A stretch of DNA of 64,000 nt from an uncultured Clostridia bacterium (GTDB lineage: Bacteria; Bacillota; Clostridia; TANB77; CAG-508): contig CAKPPO010000007.1 of NCBI GenBank assembly GCA_934177725.1, positions 1 through 64,000 of the forward strand, given 5' to 3'. A model generated the notes under the pieces. It made no database searches. It was not told the DNA's origin and saw only the letters and a program-made list of their open reading frames with translations. Shown in pieces: positions 7,787-17,384 of the stretch (position 1 is the stretch's first letter; the number at the start of each line of letters is the position of its first letter). The position numbers and the translations under genes are program-made.

Positions 7787-9490
7787 ATGTTAAATTTTAA
7801 AGAAAAGATTGCAGAAGAAATTTCAAAAGTAACAAACCTAAATAAAGAAGAATTAGAAAACTATATAGAAGTTCCAAAAGATAGTGCAATGGGAGATTAT
7901 GCTTTTCCTTGCTTTAAACTTGCAAAAGAACTAAGAAAAGCACCACCTGCTATAGCTGCAGAAATTTATGAAAAATTAGAAATGGACGAAGAAACATTTT
8001 CAAAAGTAGAAATTGTTGGCGGATATATCAATTTTTATACAAATAGCACAGCTTTAGTAAAAGATGTTTTAAGTGAATACAATGAAAAGAAAGAAAAATA
8101 TGGAGATTCTGAAATAGGTAAAGGAAAAAATGTAGTAATAGACTATTCTGCACCTAATATTGCAAAACCTTTCCATATAGGGCATTTACGTTCAACTGTA
8201 ATTGGAGGAGCGTTATATAATATATACAAATTCTTAGATTTTAACGTAACAGGTGTAAATCATTTAGGAGATTATGGAACACAATTTGGCAAACTTATAG
8301 AAGGATACAAAATGTGGGGGGATGAATATGATATAGATTCAAACCCAATAGATGAATTAACAAAAATATATATTCGTATAAACGAACTTTGCAAACAAGA
8401 TGAAAGTGTTCTAGAAAAGTGTAGAAATAACTTCAAAAAATTAGAAGATAAAGATCCATATTGCGTAGAAATATGGGAAAGATTTAGAAAATTAAGTTTA
8501 AAAGAATTTCAAAGAGTATATGATATGTTAGGAAGTACATTTGACTCATGGAATGGAGAAGCTTTCTATTCAGATAAAATGAAAGAAGTTGTTGAAATAT
8601 TAGAAAACACTGGAAGACTAGTAGAATCTGAAGGAGCAAGAGTTATAGAACTTGAAAATATGGCACCATGTATTATAGAAAAAACAAATGGTTCTACAAC
8701 ATATGCAACAAGAGACTTAGCAGCAATACTTTACAGAGCAAGAAATTATGATTTTGACAAAGCATTATATGTTACATCATATGAACAAGTATTACACTTT
8801 AAACAAGTATTTGAAGTTGCAAAACTTCTAGGAATAGACGAAAAATACATTAATGGATTAGAACATGTTCCATTTGGAATGGTAAGATTAAAAGAAGGAA
8901 AGATGTCTACAAGGGAAGGGGTTATAATAAAATTAGAAGATCTATTAAAAGAAGCAATTTCAAGAGCAGAAAAAGTAATTGAAGAAAAAAATCCTGAACT
9001 TGAAAATAAAGAAGATGTAGCAAGAAAAGTAGGCATAGGAGCAGTTATATTTAACGATTTATCTAATAGTAGAATTAAAGATGAAATATTTGATTGGGAT
9101 ACAATGCTTAACTTCCAAGGAGAAACAGGTCCATATGTACAATACATATATGTAAGGACAAAGAGTGTACTTGAAAAAGCTGGATATGTTCCAAAATTTG
9201 AAGATATAAATATAAATGAATTGACAGATGAGGCGTCTACAAATGTAATAAAAACAATATCAAACTTTTCAAATATATTAGAACAAGTTGTAGATAAAAA
9301 CGAACCTTCAATTCTATCTAGATATTTAATAGACCTAAGTCAAAGCTTTAGCTCATTCTATAATGCAAACAAAATAATAGGCGAAGACAAAGAAAAACAA
9401 GATGCACGATTATACTTAACATATGTTGTTGGCAATATTTTAAAAATAGGTGCTAATTTACTTGGAATACAAATGCCAGATAGAATGTAG
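7787..9490 (+). CDS. argS: Arginine--tRNA ligase
   Basis: It charges tRNA-Arg with arginine using ATP in the cytosol. The protein shows the class I signature HIGH at residues 130-133 (AKPFHIGHLRSTV). The KMSKS-type loop is present as KMSTREG, and the C-terminal anticodon-binding domain ends LLGIQMPDRM. I prefer the ATG at 7787, which follows AAAGGAGA. The longer frame opens with TTG at 7754 without a ribosome binding site. The length of 567 aa matches bacterial ArgS. It appears monocistronic, with its own promoter and terminator. Confidence 0.97.
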   Translation: MLNFKEKIAEEISKVTNLNKEELENYIEVPKDSAMGDYAFPCFKLAKELRKAPPAIAAEIYEKLEMDEETFSKVEIVGGYINFYTNSTALVKDVLSEYNEKKEKYGDSEIGKGKNVVIDYSAPNIAKPFHIGHLRSTVIGGALYNIYKFLDFNVTGVNHLGDYGTQFGKLIEGYKMWGDEYDIDSNPIDELTKIYIRINELCKQDESVLEKCRNNFKKLEDKDPYCVEIWERFRKLSLKEFQRVYDMLGSTFDSWNGEAFYSDKMKEVVEILENTGRLVESEGARVIELENMAPCIIEKTNGSTTYATRDLAAILYRARNYDFDKALYVTSYEQVLHFKQVFEVAKLLGIDEKYINGLEHVPFGMVRLKEGKMSTREGVIIKLEDLLKEAISRAEKVIEEKNPELENKEDVARKVGIGAVIFNDLSNSRIKDEIFDWDTMLNFQGETGPYVQYIYVRTKSVLEKAGYVPKFEDININELTDEASTNVIKTISNFSNILEQVVDKNEPSILSRYLIDLSQSFSSFYNANKIIGEDKEKQDARLYLTYVVGNILKIGANLLGIQMPDRM

Positions 9491-9531
9491 AAGGCGATAT
9501 CTAATAATATGTAATTCAAAATAAAAATACG

Positions 9532-9563
9532 AAAATAGGCTGATTCATATTAGCTTATTTTTT
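9532..9563 (+). terminator. Terminator of argS
   Basis: AAATAGGCTGAT pairs with ATTAGCTTATTT (two G-U pairs) and is followed by a T-run. It sits about 40 bp after the stop. Confidence 0.8.
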
Positions 9564-9639
9564 TATTTAAATTTATAGAAATAAATTTAAGAATTAAATA
9601 AGAGATAAAAATTTTTCTTTAGTGGTATATAAGAAAATA

Positions 9640-10101
9640 TTATAATAAAGGAGCTTCTTTAAATCCTCTATTTTTAAATTCTTTTTTGTAAAAGTTTGAA
9701 TCTTCAATAATACCGAGTCTGACATCATGATTAAATAACTTTTTCTCAGTTCTTTCAGAAAAATTATCATACATTTTATGTTTGCCAAGATTTGCAGCAG
9801 CTGCATCTTTAAGAATTGCTAAAATTTCTCCATGTTCAACTTCCATTCTTAAGCAAGACTGTTTTACTGAAGATAAATCTTCTTCAAAATTGTCAAACTT
9901 ATTATTTAAACTATTGAAGTTATTTTTTAAACTATCAAAGTTACTTTCCAAACCACTAAACTTATTCTCTAAAACATTAAATTTATTTTCCAAATTATCG
10001 AACTTATTGTTTAAACCATCAAAGTTGCTTTCCAAATTATCAAACTTATTGTTTAAACCATTAATGGCATTAAGAATTTCATTTTTGTCTGTATTTTCCA
10101 T
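9640..10101 (-). CDS. Heptad-repeat coiled-coil protein with a shared C-terminal tail
   Basis: I do not recognise a characterised family. About nine consecutive 7-residue repeats (residues 13-77, of the type NNKFDNL, ESNFDGL, ENKFNVL) form an obvious heptad coiled coil. A C-terminal region of about 75 residues follows, containing HKMYD...KKLFNHDVR. This tail matches that of the neighbouring gene (HKQYD...SKLFDHDMR), so the two are paralogues with different stalks. No signal peptide or membrane helix is visible, so it is probably cytosolic and oligomeric. The start follows GGAGGTG. Confidence 0.85.
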   Translation of the reverse strand: MENTDKNEILNAINGLNNKFDNLESNFDGLNNKFDNLENKFNVLENKFSGLESNFDSLKNNFNSLNNKFDNFEEDLSSVKQSCLRMEVEHGEILAILKDAAAANLGKHKMYDNFSERTEKKLFNHDVRLGIIEDSNFYKKEFKNRGFKEAPLL

Positions 10102-10183
10102 ATTACAAACACCTCCATTAAAAATATTTTATAGTTAAGTAAATTAATTTTTATAAAAATTTTGAAATTGAGAATAAAGATAA

Positions 10184-11053
10184 TTAAATAGTAGCTGTTA
10201 TAGAACGAGCTTCTAAAGAGTCTATTCTCATATCATGATCAAATAATTTTGAATTAATCCTAGATAAATTAGAATCATATTGTTTATGCTGATCTAAATT
10301 TTCTTGATAAGAACTTGTAAGAAAATCAAATTTTTTATCTAATAAGCTTAATTTTTTATCATGTAAATCTAATTTTTTATTTTGTTCTTCAAATCTTTTA
10401 TCAAACTTATTTTCAAATTTTACAAATTTTCTATCAATAGTGAAAGCAAAATCATGAAAAATTTCAGCAATTTCTAGACTAAATTGAGAAAAACGTTTAT
10501 CGTTTTTTTCATCTAGTTTAACTTCAAATTCAGCAAAACGTTTATCGTTTTTTTCATCTAGTTTAACTTCAAATTCAGCAAAACGTTTATCGATTTTTTC
10601 ATCTAGTTTAACTTCAAATTCAACAAAACGTTTATCGATTTTTTCATCTAGTTTAACTTCAAATTCAACAAAGCGTTTATCAAGTTTTTCGTCCATTTTA
10701 ATTTCAAATTCAGCAAAGCGATTATCAAGTTTTTCATCCATTTTAACTTCAAATTCTGCGAATTTTCTGTCGAATTTAGCTTCTATATCTACAAATTTTT
10801 TATCAAACTTAGCTTCCATATCTTCAAACTTCTTATCAAATTTAGTTTCCATGTTTGCAAACTTTTTATCAAATTTAGTTTCTATGTCCGCAAACTTCTT
10901 ATCAAACTTAGCTTCCATGTTTGTAAATTTCTTATCGAATTTAACTTCCATTTCAGTAAATTTTTTATCAAATTTATCATCAATTCTAACTTCGAATTCT
11001 GAAAATTTGGTATCAAATAAGTTAGCTAATCGTTCTAAATCTTTCTTATCCAT
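10184..11053 (-). CDS. Coiled-coil protein with 11- and 15-residue tandem repeats
   Basis: The family is not recognised. After a short N-terminus come about seven 11-residue repeats (KFDKKFANMET type, residues about 27-98), then six 15-residue repeats (KLDEKIDKRFAEFEV type, about 99-188). Both periods are hallmarks of nearly straight or right-handed coiled coils. The C-terminal tail (HKQYD...KLFDHDMR) matches the downstream gene at 9640-10101. It lies 82 bp upstream of that gene on the same strand, each with its own ribosome binding site. It has no signal peptide or membrane helix. Nearly identical repeat DNA suggests recent unit expansion. Confidence 0.85.
   Translation of the reverse strand: MDKKDLERLANLFDTKFSEFEVRIDDKFDKKFTEMEVKFDKKFTNMEAKFDKKFADIETKFDKKFANMETKFDKKFEDMEAKFDKKFVDIEAKFDRKFAEFEVKMDEKLDNRFAEFEIKMDEKLDKRFVEFEVKLDEKIDKRFVEFEVKLDEKIDKRFAEFEVKLDEKNDKRFAEFEVKLDEKNDKRFSQFSLEIAEIFHDFAFTIDRKFVKFENKFDKRFEEQNKKLDLHDKKLSLLDKKFDFLTSSYQENLDQHKQYDSNLSRINSKLFDHDMRIDSLEARSITATI
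10482..10985. repeat. In-frame tandem DNA repeats: 45-bp block, then 33-bp block
   Basis: Units of 45 bp begin near 10491, 10536, 10581, 10626, 10671 and 10716. The first four are almost identical. From about 10750 to 10985 the period changes to 33 bp. Both periods are multiples of three and encode the 15- and 11-residue protein repeats. Copy number is likely to vary between strains. Confidence 0.9.
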
Positions 11054-11071
11054 AATATATTCCTCCTTTCC
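11054..11071 (-). promoter_or_regulatory. Ribosome binding site of the 11/15-repeat protein
   Basis: GAAAGGAGGAATATATT precedes the reverse-strand ATG at 11053. Together with the weaker site at 10110 it fixes both coiled-coil starts. No clear consensus promoter was identified further upstream in this A/T-rich gap. Confidence 0.7.
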
Positions 11072-11271
11072 GTAGGTAATTTAATTTACCTAACTATTAA
11101 ATAAAATAATAATACATATAAGTTGAAAAGTCAATAAAAAATTTTCGACAAAAAATATGCACAAACAACAAATAAAATCAACTATATATTACAAAATGCA
11201 AAGAAAAACAAAACATAACAAAATTATACATATGAGTAAATAAAGGAACAAGAAAAATGTAGAAATATAGG

Positions 11272-11300
11272 TTGCAAAAATAATACTACTATTATATAAT
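11272..11300 (+). promoter_or_regulatory. Sigma-A promoter of the VanZ-like gene
   Basis: TTGCAA (11272-11277), a 17-bp spacer and TATAAT (11295-11300), 30 bp before the start codon. Confidence 0.75.
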
Positions 11301-11330
11301 TATAAAAGAAAAATTAAGGAGTAGATTTTA

Positions 11331-11852
11331 ATGCAAAAAGAAAATAGAAAAACAAATATAAAGAGAATAGTTTTGGTTATTCTAATTATTATAAATTGCA
11401 CAATAATATTTAGTTTTTCAAATAAAGTGGCAGACGATTCAAGCAAACAAAGTGGAAGAATAGTAAATTTTATTTCACAAATAGTTCCTATCATAAAAAA
11501 TATGCCAGAGCCAGATAAAACAAATTTTATAGAAGGAACCTTAACGACAATAGTTAGAAAAACAGCACATTTTTCAATATATACATTACTTGGTTTACTG
11601 AGCATGAATTTTATGCTGACATTTAAAGAAAAAGAATTTTATAAAATTGACTTAAGGTGTTTAGTAGCACTTATATTTTGCACGTTTTATGCTATAACAG
11701 ATGAAATACATCAGTATTTTATACCAGGTAGAAGTTGTGAATTAAGAGATGTGTGCATAGATTCTTTAGGTGCATTAACGGGAATATTACTAGTAATAAT
11801 AGTTGTTGGTATATATAAAAAAGTCAAAAGTAAGAAAAAGATAATATCTTGA
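11331..11852 (+). CDS. VanZ-like family membrane protein
   Basis: This is a small integral membrane protein of the VanZ family (173 aa). Family motifs are visible: RKTAHFSIYTLLGLL (around residues 76-90) and TDEIHQYFIPGRSCELRD with IDSLGALTG (around 123-150). It has four predicted membrane helices. VanZ members affect resistance to teicoplanin or cell-surface behaviour, but no enzymatic activity is established. It stands before the LCP gene at the edge of the surface-polysaccharide locus. Confidence 0.9.
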   Translation: MQKENRKTNIKRIVLVILIIINCTIIFSFSNKVADDSSKQSGRIVNFISQIVPIIKNMPEPDKTNFIEGTLTTIVRKTAHFSIYTLLGLLSMNFMLTFKEKEFYKIDLRCLVALIFCTFYAITDEIHQYFIPGRSCELRDVCIDSLGALTGILLVIIVVGIYKKVKSKKKIIS

Positions 11853-11927
11853 CAAATAAAATAAGGAAGAGTATAGTTTAGCAGTAGAAGGAAAAAAGTA
11901 ATTGTAGTAATATGGGAGGAAAAATAA

Positions 11928-12983
11928 ATGTCTAGAATTGAAAAAAACAAAGAAAATAAGAAAAAGAAAAAAGCACTAAAAATAATACTAATTATATTAT
12001 TATTTATAGTTATAATAATAGCTGCGGTATTTGCAGGAGGCTATTGGTATGTAAATGACAAACTAGGAAAAATGCAACAAGTAGAAATAAAAGATGAAGA
12101 TTTAAATATAGACCAAAAAGTAGAAGAAAGTTTAAATGGCTATAGAAATATTGCTATATTTGGTGTAGATAGTAGAAGTTCAAACTTAGGAAGAGGAAAT
12201 AGAAGCGATTGCATAATTATAGCAAGTATAAATAACCAAACAAAAGAAGTAAAACTTGCATCTGTATATAGAGATACATATGTACAAATTCAAGGACATG
12301 GACTAGATAAAATTAATCATGCATATTCTTATGGAGAAGCACCTTTAGCACTTGGAACTTTAAATACCAACCTAGATTTAAATGTCAAAGAATTTGTTAC
12401 AGTAAATTTTGATTCTGTTGCAGAAGCAGTAGACCAATTAGGTGGAATAAAAATGACAATCACTGATGCAGAAGTAAAATATATAAACGGATATATTGAA
12501 GAAACTTCAAATGTAACAGGAAAAGATTCTAACAAAATTACTTCAGCAGGAACATATAATTTAAATGGTGTTCAAGCAGTAGCTTATGGAAGAATAAGAT
12601 ATACAGAGGGTGGAGACTACAAAAGAACAGAACGTATGAGAGATGTTATAGAAGCCATGCTTAAAAAACTACAAACAAAAAGTATAGGTGAAATAAATTC
12701 TATGTTAGATAGTGTATTACCTAAAATATATACTAATATAGATACAGGAAGTATAATATCTGAAATACCAAGTATTGCAAAATATAAAATAACAGATAGT
12801 ATAGGATGGCCATATAAAACAAGAGGAAAAACTATGACGTTATGGTATGGTATTCCAATTACACTAGAAAGCAATGTAGTACAATTACACAAAGAATTAT
12901 TTGGAGAAGAAAACTACGAAGCATCTGACAAAGTAAAATCAATAAGTACACAAATAGTAAATAAAACAGGATATACAAACTAA
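11928..12983 (+). CDS. LytR-CpsA-Psr (LCP) family ligase
   Basis: LCP enzymes transfer lipid-linked polysaccharide or teichoic acid precursors onto peptidoglycan outside the membrane. The protein (351 aa) has a basic cytosolic N-terminus, one membrane helix (about residues 18-40) and an extracellular LCP domain. That domain contains IAIFGVDSRS, NRSDCIIIAS, SVYRDTYV (pyrophosphate-binding Arg) and RIRYTEGGDYKRTERMR. The start follows GGGAGGAAA. Its position directly before the polysaccharide operon suggests that it anchors the polymer to the wall. Confidence 0.94.
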   Translation: MSRIEKNKENKKKKKALKIILIILLFIVIIIAAVFAGGYWYVNDKLGKMQQVEIKDEDLNIDQKVEESLNGYRNIAIFGVDSRSSNLGRGNRSDCIIIASINNQTKEVKLASVYRDTYVQIQGHGLDKINHAYSYGEAPLALGTLNTNLDLNVKEFVTVNFDSVAEAVDQLGGIKMTITDAEVKYINGYIEETSNVTGKDSNKITSAGTYNLNGVQAVAYGRIRYTEGGDYKRTERMRDVIEAMLKKLQTKSIGEINSMLDSVLPKIYTNIDTGSIISEIPSIAKYKITDSIGWPYKTRGKTMTLWYGIPITLESNVVQLHKELFGEENYEASDKVKSISTQIVNKTGYTN

Positions 12984-13009
12984 TTGATAATAAAAGATAA
13001 AATGAATTA

Positions 13010-13064
13010 ATAAAATGGATATAGTTTTACTATAAAAAGTAAATTTATATCTATTTTATTTTTA
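13010..13064 (+). terminator. Terminator after the LCP gene
   Basis: ATAAAATGGATATA pairs with TATATCTATTTTAT (one G-U), followed by T-rich sequence. It separates the LCP gene from the polysaccharide operon. Confidence 0.75.
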
Positions 13065-13128
13065 TGTTAAAAAGTTACTAATAATATGAAAAAAACAACA
13101 AAAAAACTTAAAAAAAGACAATAAATAA

Positions 13129-13157
13129 TTGACTTTGTATCTAATATATTATACAAT
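13129..13157 (+). promoter_or_regulatory. Sigma-A promoter of the main polysaccharide operon
   Basis: TTGACT (13129-13134), a 17-bp spacer and TACAAT (13152-13157), 25 bp before the first start codon. No further good promoter is evident until 29.9 kb, so about 16.6 kb may be one transcript. Confidence 0.8.
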
Positions 13158-13181
13158 AAAAATACTAGGGGGAAATGAAAA

Positions 13182-13895
13182 ATGGGTATTAATGTTAATA
13201 GCAATAATGCAGTTTTAACACAAGAAGTAGAATTAGAAACTCCAATAGCAAGTAAAAATAAAAGCAAAGCTAAAATTTTATATAAAATTGTAAAAAGAAT
13301 AGCAGATATTATAGGGGGAGTAGTTGGAACGATATTGCTAATTCCGATAACTATAGTATTATATATAGTTACTTTATTTTCAAAAGAAAATAAAGGGCCA
13401 CTATTTTTTGAACAATTAAGAATAGGAAAAAATGGAAAAGAATTTAGATTTTATAAATTTCGTTCTATGGTCATGCATGCAGACGAAAAGCTATGGGAAT
13501 ATTTAAATAATAATCCAGAAGCTAAGGAAGAATATAAAAAGTATAAAAAACTTAAAGAAGATCCACGTATTACAAGATTAGGTAAATTTTTAAGAAAAAC
13601 TAGCTTAGATGAATTTCCACAATTTATAAATGTACTAAAAGGTGATATGAGCTTGGTAGGACCCAGACCATACTTATATAGAGAAAAAGGAGATATGGGA
13701 GAAAAATATAATACAATAATAACTGTTAAACCAGGATTAACAGGACTATGGCAAGTGAATGGGAGAAGTGAGACGACTTTTGAAGAAAGAATGCAAATAG
13801 ATAGTGAATATATAGAAAATAGATCTATTATATTAGATATAAAGATAATAATAAGAACTTTTTTTAAAGTATTTAAAAAAGAAGGAGCAAATTAA
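13182..13895 (+). CDS. Undecaprenyl-phosphate sugar-phosphate transferase (initiating enzyme)
   Basis: It transfers a hexose-1-phosphate from a nucleotide sugar to undecaprenyl phosphate at the inner membrane face, the first step of the repeat unit. The protein (237 aa) is the short, monotopic form: an N-terminal tail, a hydrophobic reentrant helix (about residues 43-65), and then the catalytic core. The core contains FRFYKFRSMVMHADE, SLDEFPQFINVLKGDMSLVG and PGLTGLWQVNGRS. The start follows AGGGGGAAA. It is the first gene of the operon. The sugar used is not readable from sequence. Confidence 0.94.
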   Translation: MGINVNSNNAVLTQEVELETPIASKNKSKAKILYKIVKRIADIIGGVVGTILLIPITIVLYIVTLFSKENKGPLFFEQLRIGKNGKEFRFYKFRSMVMHADEKLWEYLNNNPEAKEEYKKYKKLKEDPRITRLGKFLRKTSLDEFPQFINVLKGDMSLVGPRPYLYREKGDMGEKYNTIITVKPGLTGLWQVNGRSETTFEERMQIDSEYIENRSIILDIKIIIRTFFKVFKKEGAN

Positions 13896-13932
13896 AAATA
13901 GTTTGAATATAAGAAAAAAGGAAAATTATATA

Positions 13933-15207
13933 ATGAAGGAAAAAAAACAAAAAAATTTATTAATATATGCGCATTATTATATTCCAGATGTGGCATCTAC
14001 TGGACAGATAATTAGAGAGCTAGCAGAAGGAATGTTGAATAGTTTTAATATAACTGTTATTTGTGTTGTTCCATCTTATACAGGAACGATAGAAGAAAAA
14101 TACAAAAGGAATAGATTTTATAGAGAGAATATAAATGGTATTAATGTTATAAGAATAAGAGTACCAGAATTTACAAAAAGTAACAAAAAAAGTAGGTTAA
14201 AAAACATAATTAGCTATTTTTTGGGAGCAGTATCAGCAACATTTAAAGTTGGAAAGCAAGATTATGTTTTTTCTATATCACAACCACCAATTTTAGGGGG
14301 ATTATTAGGGGTTGTTGGAAAATGGATTAAACATGCAAAATTTATTTATAATATACAAGATTTTAATCCAGAACAAACTATGGCAATTGGATACAGCAGT
14401 AATAAGATTATTACAAAAATAATGATGAAACTAGATAAATTTAGTTGCAAAAAGAGTGATTTAATTATTACTGTAGGAAGAGATCTTGTAGAAACAGTTA
14501 ATAAACGATTTAATTATAAAAAAGTTCCAAAGACAGTTCTTATAAATAACTGGATAAACGAAAAAGAAATTTATCCGTTACAAAGAAATGATATTAGAGT
14601 TGAAAAATTTAAAAGTAAATATAACTTAGAAAATAAATTTGTAGTAATGTATTCTGGCAATATTGGCTTATATTATGATTTGGAAAATATTTTTAGAGTT
14701 ATAAAAAAAATAAAACCAAATACAAAAACAAAGGATGGAAAAGAAATAGTATTTGCATTTATAGGAGCAGGTACAATTTTAGAAAAATTAAAAAAATATA
14801 AAGAAGAAAATGAAATGGATAATGTAGTATTTATTCCGTATCAAGATAAAAAAGATTTAATATATAGCTTAAATGCAGCTGATGTTCATTGGTGTGTAAA
14901 TGCTAAAGGAATAAAAGGCGTTTCTTGTCCATCAAAATATTATGGAATTGCTGCAGCAGGAAAACCTGTACTTGGTGTATTGGAGAAAAATTCCGAAATA
15001 AGATTAATAATAGAAGAGACTAAAGGTGGTCTATTATCAAATCCAGGAGATTATGATTCTATTGAAGAAAATATTAATTGGTTCATAAATAATGCCAATA
15101 GTGAAGAATTAAAAAGTATGGGAAATAGAAGTAGAAAATATTTAGAAGAAAATTTAACAAAGGATATTTCAATTAATAAGTATAAAGAAGAAATATTGAA
15201 AATATAA
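13933..15207 (+). CDS. Glycosyltransferase family 4 (WbuB-like)
   Basis: This is a cytosolic GT-B glycosyltransferase (424 aa) that probably adds the second sugar. The N-terminal domain begins LLIYAHYYIPDVASTGQIIR, and the C-terminal Rossmann domain contains YSGNIGLYYDLENI. A donor-binding segment near VSCPSKYYGIAAAGKPVLG follows. The start at 13933 (ATG after AAAAAAGGAAA) is preferred to a TTG 30 bp upstream. It shares the operon, 37 bp after the initiating transferase, as in many WbuB-containing loci. Confidence 0.9.
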   Translation: MKEKKQKNLLIYAHYYIPDVASTGQIIRELAEGMLNSFNITVICVVPSYTGTIEEKYKRNRFYRENINGINVIRIRVPEFTKSNKKSRLKNIISYFLGAVSATFKVGKQDYVFSISQPPILGGLLGVVGKWIKHAKFIYNIQDFNPEQTMAIGYSSNKIITKIMMKLDKFSCKKSDLIITVGRDLVETVNKRFNYKKVPKTVLINNWINEKEIYPLQRNDIRVEKFKSKYNLENKFVVMYSGNIGLYYDLENIFRVIKKIKPNTKTKDGKEIVFAFIGAGTILEKLKKYKEENEMDNVVFIPYQDKKDLIYSLNAADVHWCVNAKGIKGVSCPSKYYGIAAAGKPVLGVLEKNSEIRLIIEETKGGLLSNPGDYDSIEENINWFINNANSEELKSMGNRSRKYLEENLTKDISINKYKEEILKI

Positions 15208-15224
15208 AATTAAAGAGGTATTTC

Positions 15225-16382
15225 ATGATGAAAGTTGTACAAATAAATACTTTTTCTAATAAATCAACAGGAACAATAATGCTAGATATACATGAAGCAT
15301 TAAAAAAAAATAATATTGAGTCATATGTTGTATGGGGAAGAGGAAGAAAAGCTAGAGATGAAGGGGAAATATATTTAAATGATAAGTTTGGAATATATTG
15401 TCATGGACTATATACTCGATTTACAGATAAGACAGGCTTTGCATCTAAAAAATCAACTCAGAAATTAATAGAAAGGTTAGAAAAAATAAAACCAGATATA
15501 ATACATTTGCATAATATTCATGGATATTATATTAATATTGAAATACTATTTAACTATATTAGAAAAAACAATATTAAGACAATATGGACTTTACATGATT
15601 GTTGGGCTTTTACAGGACATTGTTCTCACTTTGAATTAGTAGGATGCGAAAAATGGAAAGAATGTTGCGACAATTGTGAACAAAAGGAAAAATATCCTAA
15701 AAGTTTTGTAGATAATTCAAAATGGAATTATCAGAGAAAAAAAGAATTATTTGATGGATTAAACATAACTATTGTTACACCAAGTAAATGGCTAGCAGAC
15801 TTGGTAAAACAATCATATTTAAAACAATATGAAGTAAAAGTAGTTAATAATGGTATTGATACAGATATTTTTAAGCCTAGAAAAAGTGATTTTAAAAAGA
15901 AATTTAATATAGAAAATAAAAAAGTAATTCTTGGAGTCGCGAGCGATTGGACAAAAGAAAAGGGATTATATGATTTCTATGATTTATCTGAAAAAATAGA
16001 TGATGACGTAAAGATAGTGCTAGTTGGATTAAATAGTAAACAAATGAAAGAAATACCAGAAAATATTATTGGAATAGAAAGAACAGAAAACGCACAACAA
16101 TTAGCAGAAATATATACAGCTGCAGATATATACTTTAATCCAACATATGCAGATAATTTTCCAACAACAAACCTTGAAGCATTGGCATGTGAAACACCAG
16201 TATTTACATATAATACAGGAGGAAGTATAGAATGTTTAGATGGCAATAACGGGGCGATAACAAATTTAAAAGATTTTAGTGAAAACTATAGAAAATATTT
16301 GGAACAAAAATTTGAAATAAATAAAGTAAAAACTAAATTAGAGATGGAATCAGATTATATTAATATATACAATAATTTATAG
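15225..16382 (+). CDS. Glycosyltransferase family 4
   Basis: This is a GT-B retaining glycosyltransferase (385 aa). The N-terminal part contains HDCWAFTGHCSHFELVGC followed by a Cys cluster (CEKWKECCDNC), a known subgroup feature. The C-terminal part has GVASDWTKEKGLYDF and the donor site NPTYADNFPTTNLEALAC with the E-x7-E-like region. Acceptor and donor are unknown. It lies 17 bp downstream of the previous transferase; ATG at 15225 or 15228 follows AAAGAGG. Confidence 0.9.
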   Translation: MMKVVQINTFSNKSTGTIMLDIHEALKKNNIESYVVWGRGRKARDEGEIYLNDKFGIYCHGLYTRFTDKTGFASKKSTQKLIERLEKIKPDIIHLHNIHGYYINIEILFNYIRKNNIKTIWTLHDCWAFTGHCSHFELVGCEKWKECCDNCEQKEKYPKSFVDNSKWNYQRKKELFDGLNITIVTPSKWLADLVKQSYLKQYEVKVVNNGIDTDIFKPRKSDFKKKFNIENKKVILGVASDWTKEKGLYDFYDLSEKIDDDVKIVLVGLNSKQMKEIPENIIGIERTENAQQLAEIYTAADIYFNPTYADNFPTTNLEALACETPVFTYNTGGSIECLDGNNGAITNLKDFSENYRKYLEQKFEINKVKTKLEMESDYINIYNNL

Positions 16383-16394
16383 GGGGATTTTAAT

Positions 16395-17372
16395 ATGGAA
16401 AAGGAGTACTCAAAGACGGCATATGTAATAAAATTTTTTGCTATATTTAGTGTAATTACAGCACATGTTAATATAGTAAATAATGATAATATATTTTCTT
16501 CATTGATAACAAATTGGTATAACTTATTTGGAATTGTTGGTGTTATATGTTTTTTTATTATAGGTGGATATTACTACAAAAGAGAAAATGGAGATACAAA
16601 AAAATATTGGAAAAAGAAGGCAAAATCTATAATTATCCCATGGATGATAGCTGCTACAATATCATATATTTTACATGTTATAAAGATTAAAGATATAAGT
16701 TTCATTCAATATATAAAATGGATAACTGGCTCTGGAACAATATATTATTATTTGACTATATATGTCATATTTTTGGGTATATTTAAATTTTTGAAAAAAA
16801 ATGACATTTTTTTGGTAATATGTATCATTTTAAATATTATAGAACTAATATTAAATACAAAAGGAATTTTTTACACAAACGATTATATAACATATTATTT
16901 AAATATATTCAATTGGATTGGATTCTTTGCTATTGGAATATTGATAAGAAAATACGATATATTTAGTTTTTTATTAAAACATAAAAATATTATAATGCCT
17001 ATTTCCATATTTGTTTCAATAATATTGTTTATAATAATGTATAATATGAAGATATGGGGATATTTTCATATTATTTCATTATTGTATGAAATTTGTGGAT
17101 TTATAGTAATTTTTTATTTCTCATATTATTTAAGAAATTGTAGAATATTGAACTACATAGGAGAAATAAGTTTTTTTATATATTTGTATCATATTCAAAT
17201 TGTTCAAAATATATGTTGGAAATTGCCAATATGTATAGCAACTGAAATAATAAATCCAATAATATCAGTTGTAATAATGGTAGGAATAGTATATATAGGA
17301 AGTAAAATTCTTGGGAAAATTAATAAAAATAGCATCATATATTCTTTACTTGGAATAAGAAAAACAACATAG
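16395..17372 (+). CDS. Membrane acyltransferase, acyltransferase-3 family
   Basis: This polytopic protein (325 aa, about ten membrane helices) probably O-acetylates the polysaccharide or its lipid-linked unit. The N-terminal helix carries the family His in FFAIFSVITAHVNIV, and a conserved ISFFIYLYHIQIVQN segment lies near the C-terminus. The start follows AGGGGGATTTTAAT. It sits in the operon between a glycosyltransferase and the polymerase candidate. Confidence 0.85.
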   Translation: MEKEYSKTAYVIKFFAIFSVITAHVNIVNNDNIFSSLITNWYNLFGIVGVICFFIIGGYYYKRENGDTKKYWKKKAKSIIIPWMIAATISYILHVIKIKDISFIQYIKWITGSGTIYYYLTIYVIFLGIFKFLKKNDIFLVICIILNIIELILNTKGIFYTNDYITYYLNIFNWIGFFAIGILIRKYDIFSFLLKHKNIIMPISIFVSIILFIIMYNMKIWGYFHIISLLYEICGFIVIFYFSYYLRNCRILNYIGEISFFIYLYHIQIVQNICWKLPICIATEIINPIISVVIMVGIVYIGSKILGKINKNSIIYSLLGIRKTT

Positions 17373-17384
17373 GAGGAAAAAAAT

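Noticed and set aside
10482..10985. Regular tandem DNA repeats that might look like a CRISPR array
   Set aside because: The units are contiguous, with no unique spacers, keep the reading frame (45 and 33 bp) and encode protein repeats. No cas genes are nearby.
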